Below, one piece after another: positions 7,269 to 12,372 of a DNA stretch of 12,372 nucleotides. Every line of letters begins with the position of its first letter. The stretch's first letter is position 1. Position numbers and translations under genes: made by a program. This DNA comes from CAZPQN01 sp964588795 (lineage in GTDB: Bacteria > Fidelibacterota > UBA2242): positions 1 to 12,372 of the forward strand of contig CAZPQN010000051.1 of the NCBI GenBank assembly GCA_964588795.1, written 5' to 3'. The notes below the pieces were generated by a model. The model did no database searches and had not been told where the DNA came from. It worked only from the letters and a program-made list of their open reading frames with translations.

Positions 7269-8808
7269 TGCACAGCGTAAAAAGATAATCCTTATCTTCG
7301 CCGGTGTGGCACTTCTATTTTCTCCATCCCTGAGCCAAACGCCGCAAAAGTATTTGTTGCTGAAAGCCGGTCTGCACTTCGATTCCAATGTCAGCGGCGG
7401 CAAATATAGCCCAGCGGAACTGGCCGATATAATTGACCGCAACGGAATGGATGTCGGCATTATCACCGACCACGATAACATGAAGGTCACTTATGGTATT
7501 CGCCCTTTTGAACAGTTTCTTAAATTTTCAATCGAGGAAAATTCGGTAAGAAAACATGGCTTTGAGCGTTATATTGGGGAAATTAACGCTCTTGATCAGA
7601 TGTATAAAAACGTGATCCTGATTCCGGGTATCGAGGCGGTCCCTTTTTATCAGTGGTCGGGTTCTCCGATGCTGGAAAATTTGAAACTTAAAAACTGGCA
7701 TACGCACCTGTTGGTTTTTGGGATTGACGACCCGGCCATATTAAAAAACATCCCTTCTGTCGCCAATGGATTAGGGTACAAGCGTCCGTCTGGACAAATC
7801 ATGAAATATATCTCTGAAAATTTCATGCACTTTGGACTCATCGCCCTTTATTTCATGTTGTTTCTGATCGCCTTGCTTTTTATCATCCGCCGTAAACGCG
7901 ACTTGGTGGACATCGGACGAATCAAGCACCATCGGCGGCGGTATCGTTTTTCCTTTCTGGCTCTGGTCATCGCCATGCTTCTGGGTTTGATTCTGTACCA
8001 ACAATATCCCTGGTTGCCGCCAAATTATACTCCTTATGACGCCGAGCCGGGTATCGGACCATTCCAGGTTTTAATCGATTATGTCAATGCCAACAAGGGC
8101 TTAGTTTTCTGGGCGCACCCTGAAGTCGCCCACGATGAAAAACGTCCGGTCAGTATCCCCCTGCTCAGTCAGACCATCTCGATTTCGACTGAAGCATATC
8201 CGCAGCACATTTCCGACGCCCAGAATTATACCGGCTTTGCCATTTTCTGGGAAGGAATGAAGGTCATTGGCAAGCCTGGTGGCCTATGGGATATGGTACT
8301 GAATGAATACTGCAACGGGATTCGCACCAAACCAGTCTGGGCGGTCGGCGAACTGGATTTCGAGGAATCGAATGAACTCAACAACGTAACGGAGACTTCC
8401 ACATTTATCTTTGCTCGCGAGCGTACCCGGGCGGCCGTGTATGAGGCCATGCGCGCGGGACGGATGTACACGACTCGCGGTCATTTAGGCGATAAGGTTG
8501 TCCTCGAAGATTTCTCGGTTTACGATATGTATTCCGGTCGTACCGCATTCATCGGTGAAACTTTGCCAAACGTGACCCCGCCAGTCGCGATTCATGTCCG
8601 CATTCGTCCGTTAGTAAAACTCGAAATAAATGACGCGGTGCTATTGTACCGTAACCGCGAGCTGATTAAGAAATTCCGTTTCACCGGCTCGCTGGACGAA
8701 TGGTTTGTTGACGAGGAAAAAGTACCGGCGAAAATGTACTACTATCGGATTTTCCTGGGTGAGAATTGGCCGACCTTAGCCAGCAATCCGATTTTTGTCA
8801 GGAAATAA
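7240..8808 (+). CDS. Membrane-anchored PHP / CehA-McbA-like metallohydrolase split by a transmembrane hairpin
   Basis: This is a 522-residue protein. Residues 14-32 form a hydrophobic signal or anchor after a basic start (QRKK). Residues 44-80 resemble the opening of a PHP domain: LHFD (H46, D48), a YSPAELADIIDRNGMDVG helix/strand and ITDHDN (D77, H78). PGIE (E132) and WHTHLLVFG (H154, H156) follow. Two transmembrane segments (about 199-216 and 236-254) then interrupt the domain, joined by a very basic loop (RRKRDL...HHRRRYR) predicted to be cytoplasmic. The domain resumes with GPFQVLIDYV, GLVFWAHPE (H293), VGELDFEE (E371-E376) and TRAAVYEAMRAGRMYTTRG, the last typical of CehA/McbA-type proteins. 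A beta-rich C-terminal region (about 445-520) ends the protein. By the positive-inside rule both catalytic halves face outside the cytoplasm. The substrate is unknown; a phosphoester or other hydrolysis of envelope material is inference. ATG 7240 or 7249 could be the start; GGAG at 7242-7245 is a rather close SD for the latter. Confidence 0.8.
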   Translation: MENMIKRPSDAQRKKIILIFAGVALLFSPSLSQTPQKYLLLKAGLHFDSNVSGGKYSPAELADIIDRNGMDVGIITDHDNMKVTYGIRPFEQFLKFSIEENSVRKHGFERYIGEINALDQMYKNVILIPGIEAVPFYQWSGSPMLENLKLKNWHTHLLVFGIDDPAILKNIPSVANGLGYKRPSGQIMKYISENFMHFGLIALYFMLFLIALLFIIRRKRDLVDIGRIKHHRRRYRFSFLALVIAMLLGLILYQQYPWLPPNYTPYDAEPGIGPFQVLIDYVNANKGLVFWAHPEVAHDEKRPVSIPLLSQTISISTEAYPQHISDAQNYTGFAIFWEGMKVIGKPGGLWDMVLNEYCNGIRTKPVWAVGELDFEESNELNNVTETSTFIFARERTRAAVYEAMRAGRMYTTRGHLGDKVVLEDFSVYDMYSGRTAFIGETLPNVTPPVAIHVRIRPLVKLEINDAVLLYRNRELIKKFRFTGSLDEWFVDEEKVPAKMYYYRIFLGENWPTLASNPIFVRK

Positions 8809-8827
8809 CCGTAATCGGTAGTTATTT
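8803..8827. terminator. Imperfect hairpin between convergent genes, possible bidirectional terminator
   Basis: AAATAAC (8803-8809) and GTTATTT (8821-8827) are perfect inverted repeats around an inner CG-TAAT-CG with a small bulge. The element contains both the TAA stop of the PHP-type gene (8806-8808) and the stop of the minus-strand gene (TTA at 8822-8824). It is AT-rich and lacks a long T-run after a GC-rich stem, so it is a weak terminator at best. Confidence 0.35.
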
Positions 8828-9010
8828 ATCTTCGACTTTGTAAGCTATTTTATAAAGTAAAAAGGTGACAGCTACTAAAAAACAAAGTTGCGCAAATTGC
8901 AGATAGGCTTGCGCCTCCACAAAAAATGGTTTCAGGGTCAAGCGTGATACAAAACCGAGAATCAGGGCGATTACTCCGGCAATGATGCAACCTTTAATGA
9001 TGGTACTCAT
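8822..9010 (-). CDS. Small two-helix membrane protein of unknown function
   Basis: This is a 62-residue protein on the minus strand and the only minus-strand gene in the window. It has two hydrophobic helices (about residues 6-26, containing GCIIAGVIALILGFVS, and 37-57, containing LQFAQLCFLVAVTFLLYKIAY), a short polar hinge with SRLTLKPFF, and a charged tail (KVEDK). The reading is trusted despite its shortness because GGAGGAAAC stands right before the ATG and a promoter-like TTGACA-N17-TACTTT lies upstream at a sensible distance. I do not recognise a characterised family. Its placement between two polysaccharide gene runs, convergent with one and divergent from the other, suggests an independently expressed small membrane protein. 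Confidence 0.75.
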   Translation of the reverse strand: MSTIIKGCIIAGVIALILGFVSRLTLKPFFVEAQAYLQFAQLCFLVAVTFLLYKIAYKVEDK

Positions 9011-9047
9011 GTTTCCTCCGTTAGCGAGTTATTTTTTCAACACTGGC

Positions 9048-9076
9048 AAAGTAACCCAATTCAGGGGAATTGTCAA
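9048..9076 (-). promoter_or_regulatory. Sigma70-like promoter for the minus-strand small membrane protein gene
   Basis: Read on the minus strand, a perfect TTGACA (9076 down to 9071) is followed by a 17-base spacer and TACTTT (9053 down to 9048). Transcription would start near 9040 and leave about a 30-base leader containing the GGAGG ribosome binding site before the ATG at 9010. The -35 box is perfect; the -10 box matches TATAAT in only three of six positions. Confidence 0.5.
9057..9072. promoter_or_regulatory. Dyad CAATTC-N4-GAATTG, candidate operator
   Basis: This is a perfect six-base inverted repeat with a four-base centre (AGGG). It lies almost entirely in the spacer of the predicted minus-strand promoter and ends 13 bases before the start codon of the plus-strand WbqC-like gene. 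A protein bound here could affect the small gene and the second polysaccharide run. Short dyads also arise by chance, so this is tentative. Confidence 0.35.
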
Positions 9077-9085
9077 GGTTTTTGT

Positions 9086-9784
9086 ATGATCTGTGCCATC
9101 CATCAGCCGCAGACCTTCCCCTGGTTAGGATATTTTGCGAAGATCCACCAAGCGGATATTTTTGTATTTCTCGATAATGTTCAATATAAAAAAAACGAAT
9201 GGCAGAACCGCAATAAAATCAAAACTCCTGAAGGAAGTCAGTGGCTGACCGTCCCGGTACTGCACCGTTTCGGACAAGCTATCAATGAAATCCAGATCAA
9301 CAACACGGTGGACTGGCGTCATAAACACTTGCAGACCTTGAGAACCTATTACAGCAGGGCGTCATACTTTGAGCAGTATTTTCCGGAGCTCGAAGACATT
9401 TACCACACAGACTGGACGATGTTGAGTACTTTCAACCTGCAAACAATTACCTTTCTGATGGAAAAAATCGGCATCAGCACCCCCTGCCGGATCGCCTCCC
9501 AAATGCCGGAAATCACCCATAATGAGAAGATCAGTCCGGATGAGCGCTTAATCCTGATTACCAGGAGCGTCGGAGCCGATACTTATCTCTCCGGAGCAGG
9601 TGGGCATGATTACCTGGCACAGGAACTTTTCCCCCGGAATCACATCCGATTGATTTTTCAGCAGTTCAAACACCCGGATTATCGGCAATTATACGGGGGT
9701 TTCTTGCCGTATCTATCCACACTCGACCTATTATTCAATGAAGGGCCCCAAGCACTTAGTATCATCGAAGGAGGTATCCAATGA
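9086..9784 (+). CDS. WbqC-like family protein
   Basis: This is a 232-residue soluble protein. The N-terminus CAIHQPQTFPWLGYFAKI (residues 3-20) is the hallmark of the WbqC-like family, followed by ADIFVFLDNVQYKKNEWQNR (23-42), a LTVPV strand and later YLSGAGGHDYL, all conserved blocks. The length is normal and the start at ATG 9086 gives the expected family N-terminus; AAGG at 9075-9078 is a weak SD. Family members sit in O-antigen and capsule loci, often beside sugar aminotransferases, and are thought to help modify amino sugars, but I know of no firmly shown reaction. It heads the second run and overlaps the PIG-L gene by ATGA, which supports a shared pathway. Confidence 0.92.
   Translation: MICAIHQPQTFPWLGYFAKIHQADIFVFLDNVQYKKNEWQNRNKIKTPEGSQWLTVPVLHRFGQAINEIQINNTVDWRHKHLQTLRTYYSRASYFEQYFPELEDIYHTDWTMLSTFNLQTITFLMEKIGISTPCRIASQMPEITHNEKISPDERLILITRSVGADTYLSGAGGHDYLAQELFPRNHIRLIFQQFKHPDYRQLYGGFLPYLSTLDLLFNEGPQALSIIEGGIQ
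9768..9775 (+). promoter_or_regulatory. Near-perfect Shine-Dalgarno for the PIG-L gene
   Basis: AAGGAGGT stands five bases before ATG 9781 and lies inside the end of the WbqC-like gene. It is one of the strongest ribosome binding sites in the window, so the deacetylase is probably initiated independently as well as by coupling. It also selects ATG 9781 over the in-frame ATG at 9802. Confidence 0.7.
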
Positions 9785-10419
9785 TCACTCCAGCCAAGAA
9801 AATGAACATCCTCGCCATCGGAGCTCATCCTGATGACATCGAAATCGGGTGCGGAGCCAGTTTAGCCAAATTCGCCGCCAATGGTCACGCAACCTATCTT
9901 TTTGTCGCGACGGACGGTGCCGCCGGCGGTGACCCGCAAATTCGGCGGAACGAACAGGCAAAAGCCGGTGAAATTTTGGGCGTTCAGGAAATTTTCTGGG
10001 GCGGCTACATCGACACCGGTATCGTCCTGGACAAACACTCCATCACCAATGTCGAGAACACCATCCATCGCATTAAGCCCGATATGATTTTTATCAACTA
10101 CTCCGACGACACGCATCAGGATCATCGCAACATTGCCAATATTACCATTTCCGCTACCCGCTATGTGCGCAATGTACTGTTTTACGAAACACCTACAACG
10201 CAGGGGCTATATCCAAACGTGTTCGTGGATATTGGCGAACGCTATCTGACTATCAAACTACAGTCGCTGAAGGCTCACGCCTCGCAACTTGATCGCACCA
10301 ACATTGCCAATTTATCCATTCTGCAAGTTGCGGAATCCAGCGCTCATTTTCGGGGTGTGCAGGCCCGGGTCGCTTTTGCGGAGGCATTCCAATCGCTGAG
10401 ACTATTTATCAATATATGA
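9781..10419 (+). CDS. PIG-L family N-deacetylase (LmbE-like)
   Basis: This is a 212-residue zinc-dependent deacetylase of the PIG-L/LmbE superfamily. The metal and catalytic motif is GAHPDDIEIGCG (residues 14-25; H16, D18, D19), and the second histidine motif is HQDHR (102-106). FVATDGAAGG (41-50) and IFINYSDDTHQDH are further family blocks. Members remove acetyl groups from N-acetylglucosamine-type sugars such as GlcNAc-PI or GlcNAc-inositol, or from nucleotide or lipid-linked sugars. In this cluster the likely role is to free an amino group on a glycan building block, which is inference. It overlaps the WbqC-like gene upstream and the aminotransferase downstream, both by ATGA. Confidence 0.92.
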   Translation: MITPAKKMNILAIGAHPDDIEIGCGASLAKFAANGHATYLFVATDGAAGGDPQIRRNEQAKAGEILGVQEIFWGGYIDTGIVLDKHSITNVENTIHRIKPDMIFINYSDDTHQDHRNIANITISATRYVRNVLFYETPTTQGLYPNVFVDIGERYLTIKLQSLKAHASQLDRTNIANLSILQVAESSAHFRGVQARVAFAEAFQSLRLFINI

Positions 10420-11462
10420 GCATACCGCATTTCCGGCCGAACTTTGGACAGGACGAGGTCGAGGCAGTGACCTCGGTCCTGCTTTCCCAGCATATTGCGC
10501 AGGGTTCTCAAGTCCAGATGCTGGAAAATGCGCTGTGCCAAATATTAGGATTAAAACATTGCGTGGTGGTATCCTCCGGAACGATTGCGCTGAGCCTGGC
10601 ATTGCGGGCTCTGCAAGTTCACGCCGGGGACGAGGTCATTCTGCCGAGTTATACATGCGCGGCACTCTGGCAGGCAATCAAATTCATTGGTGCCGAACCG
10701 GTCTTTGGCGACATCGAATCGGAAACCTTTAACCTTGATCCGATGGTGGTAAAAAACCTCCTTCATCGGGCCACCAAAGCCATCATTTTCCCGCATATGT
10801 TCGGTCAACCCGGTTATATCCGCGAGGTATTTCCCAACGACGTTCCGGTAATTGAAGACATCGCGCAGGCTGTGGGTGCCAAAATTGACGGTCAGCCAGT
10901 TGGCGGATTTGGAACATTGACGGTTGGGTCATTTTATGCCACCAAAGTCATCGGTGCGGGTGAGGGCGGGTTTGTGGCTTCCAATGCGGAGCATTATATT
11001 GAATCTATCCGTGATTGGCGCGATTACGATGAACGGGAGAATTTAGTCTTGCGTTACAATGCCAAAATGAGTGACCTGGAAGCTGCCATCGCTTTAGAAC
11101 AGCTACGGAAATTGGACATAAACCTCCGTAGACGCCAGGAGCATGGCGCAACTTACCGGCAAATACTCGAAGCGGCTCTGGTCATTCCCGCCAACAATCC
11201 CCATCTGACTGCTAACTATTATCGGTGCATTGGACAAATACCCGGCCAGGCCAGTGAGGCAATTATCGCGCGCGCCCAAGTAAGCGGGATCCAACTCCGG
11301 CGCCCGGTCTTCAAACCCCTGCATCTCTACCAACCAACAACATCGCTTCCCAACACGGAGCGCGCCTGGAAAGAGCAGTTTTCAATCCCCGTTTTTCCGG
11401 CCCTTCAGGATGCTGAGCACCGCCAGATTTGCGCATTTCTTAAAGAGGTTACTGAAAAATGA
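10416..11462 (+). CDS. DegT/DnrJ/EryC1/StrS-family sugar aminotransferase
   Basis: This is a 348-residue PLP enzyme with the canonical family motifs. They include VVSSGTIALSLALRAL (residues 51-66), VILPSYTCAALWQAI, FPHMFGQP (125-132), VIEDIAQAVGA with D148 contacting the PLP ring nitrogen, and the Schiff-base lysine K177 in SFYATKVIGAGEGG with an intact GEGG. The family aminates nucleotide-linked 3- or 4-keto sugars; the particular sugar is not known. At 348 residues it is slightly shorter than the common 360-400. There is no SD before ATG 10416, so initiation is probably coupled to the PIG-L stop in the ATGA. It is clearly different from the aminotransferase at 4918, suggesting two aminated sugars or two steps. 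Confidence 0.93.
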   Translation: MSIPHFRPNFGQDEVEAVTSVLLSQHIAQGSQVQMLENALCQILGLKHCVVVSSGTIALSLALRALQVHAGDEVILPSYTCAALWQAIKFIGAEPVFGDIESETFNLDPMVVKNLLHRATKAIIFPHMFGQPGYIREVFPNDVPVIEDIAQAVGAKIDGQPVGGFGTLTVGSFYATKVIGAGEGGFVASNAEHYIESIRDWRDYDERENLVLRYNAKMSDLEAAIALEQLRKLDINLRRRQEHGATYRQILEAALVIPANNPHLTANYYRCIGQIPGQASEAIIARAQVSGIQLRRPVFKPLHLYQPTTSLPNTERAWKEQFSIPVFPALQDAEHRQICAFLKEVTEK

Positions 11463-12372
11463 ATAAGCGTCTTTTAATGCGTTTGCTGGTCATTCCTTTT
11501 GTGATAGGTCTGATGTTGCCCTATACCGTCAAGTATTGGATGGTCAGTCACAAAATGACGCTTTTATACTACTTTCTAATTACTTCGCTGATGAGTTTTG
11601 GATTGATTCCGCTGTTTTACAAATTGGGCTTGATTTTAGATATTACCGACAAGCCAGGTGGCCGGCACATCCACCAGCAAATAACGCCCCGCACCGGTGG
11701 TATTACCATCTACATTGCATTTATCAGTGCGTTGTACATGGTCACTCAACCGCCGCCGGAATTTCTTGGACTGAGTCTCGCCTCCAGCATCATTGCGTTG
11801 ACGGGTATGCTTGACGACATTCGCCGATTACCGGCGACTGTTAAACTCCTGGCTCAAATCATGGCCACCGCAGTTTTAATCAAATTCGGCATTGTCCTCT
11901 CTTTTTTCCCTAAGCATTTAATGGGACAAATCCTCTCGATTTTCCTGACCTACCTGTGGGTACTGGGTATTACCAACGCATACAATTGTCTTGATGGATT
12001 AGACGGGTTAGCTGGCGGCATTGGCATGGTAATACTCGGTTTTTACAGTGCCATCGCTTATTCCTTAAAAGACCAATTCATGACTCTGGTCGGAATTATC
12101 CTGTTCGGTGCAATCGCCGGTTTCCTGCCCTACAATTTCCGAATCAAGAAACGGGCCTTGGTTTTTTTGGGAGATACTGGCAGTACATTTATCGGCTTCA
12201 TGCTCGCCGCGCTGAGCATTTTCGGAACCTGGGGTACGCATAAAAGCGTTGACCTCGCCATACCTATTTTATTGTTAGCAGTGCCCATTACGGATATGGT
12301 CATGACGACTTTCACGCGCATTTATGACCACAAAGTCAAGACCCTGCGCCAATGGATGGAATACAGCGGAAA
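11459..12372 (+). CDS. WecA/MraY-type polyprenyl-phosphate sugar-1-phosphate transferase (3' partial)
   Basis: This is an integral-membrane enzyme, 304 residues visible before the right edge. It would transfer a HexNAc-1-phosphate or related sugar-phosphate from UDP-sugar to undecaprenyl phosphate, the first step of glycan assembly on the inner membrane. Motifs in order: DKPGGRH...TPRTGGI (64-82), the metal-binding DD119-120 in GMLDDIRRLP, ITNAYNCLDGLDGLAGG (171-187), FLGDTGS (236-242) and VPITDMVMTTFTRI (275-288). Many hydrophobic helices separate them. The final histidine-rich loop (HxHH in WecA) should lie just beyond the edge, so the subtype cannot be settled. It starts at ATG 11459 in an ATGA overlap, with AAAGAGGT (11442-11449) as SD. 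Confidence 0.93.
   Translation, partial: MNKRLLMRLLVIPFVIGLMLPYTVKYWMVSHKMTLLYYFLITSLMSFGLIPLFYKLGLILDITDKPGGRHIHQQITPRTGGITIYIAFISALYMVTQPPPEFLGLSLASSIIALTGMLDDIRRLPATVKLLAQIMATAVLIKFGIVLSFFPKHLMGQILSIFLTYLWVLGITNAYNCLDGLDGLAGGIGMVILGFYSAIAYSLKDQFMTLVGIILFGAIAGFLPYNFRIKKRALVFLGDTGSTFIGFMLAALSIFGTWGTHKSVDLAIPILLLAVPITDMVMTTFTRIYDHKVKTLRQWMEYSG

Noticed and set aside
7240..8808. Assignment of the PHP-type protein as a CpsB/YwqE-like capsule tyrosine phosphatase
   Set aside because: Those are compact cytoplasmic proteins of about 250 residues. This one is twice as long, membrane-anchored, and its C-terminal blocks resemble CehA/McbA-type proteins instead.
1..12372. CRISPR array, tRNA, insertion sequence or phage-defence system
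   Set aside because: No direct-repeat array, cloverleaf, transposase or defence-type domain was found on either strand.

Overview
The window is a stretch of bacterial chromosome with moderate GC content by eye. All genes but one lie on the + strand, Shine-Dalgarno (SD) sites are recognisable, and many genes are coupled by ATGA stop/start overlaps. The envelope-polysaccharide gene content (WecA/MraY-like transferase, WbqC, PIG-L, DegT, several glycosyltransferases) with the DUF3795 and YdeI/DUF1905 accessory genes fits a Gram-negative or environmental lineage. My guess, at low confidence and by overall style only, is the FCB/candidate-phylum group. No rRNA, tRNA, insertion sequence or CRISPR array was seen.

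Layout. (1) Positions 3-2140 hold four separately spaced small genes not obviously tied to polysaccharide: an ICMT-like membrane methyltransferase cut by the left edge, a Cys-rich DUF3795 protein, a small four-helix-type membrane protein, and a YdeI/DUF1905 protein. (2) Positions 2213-8808 form one tightly packed run of six genes: GT2 glycosyltransferase, GT4 glycosyltransferase, SAM methyltransferase, DegT-type PLP aminotransferase, second GT4 glycosyltransferase, and a membrane-anchored PHP/CehA-McbA-like protein. Every junction in this run overlaps. (3) Positions 8822-9076 hold a lone minus-strand gene for a 62-residue, two-helix membrane protein. It has a good SD and a promoter-like element with a dyad in its spacer. 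Its stop lies in an imperfect hairpin shared with the convergent PHP gene. (4) Positions 9086-12372 form a second packed run: WbqC-like protein, PIG-L deacetylase, a second DegT aminotransferase, and a WecA/MraY-type polyprenyl-phosphate sugar-phosphate transferase cut by the right edge.

How it fits together (inference). Regions 2 and 4 look like part of a surface-glycan (O-antigen or capsule-like) locus. The WecA-like protein would load the first sugar-phosphate on undecaprenyl phosphate and the GT2/GT4 enzymes would extend it. The DegT enzymes would make amino sugars as nucleotide sugars, and the PIG-L, WbqC and methyltransferase proteins would tailor amino groups or sugars. Nucleotide-sugar dehydratases or epimerases, flippase and polymerase are absent here and must lie outside the window. 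The most unusual item is the PHP-type protein. Its catalytic domain appears to be split by a transmembrane hairpin, placing both halves outside the cytoplasm, and several canonical metal ligands are changed.
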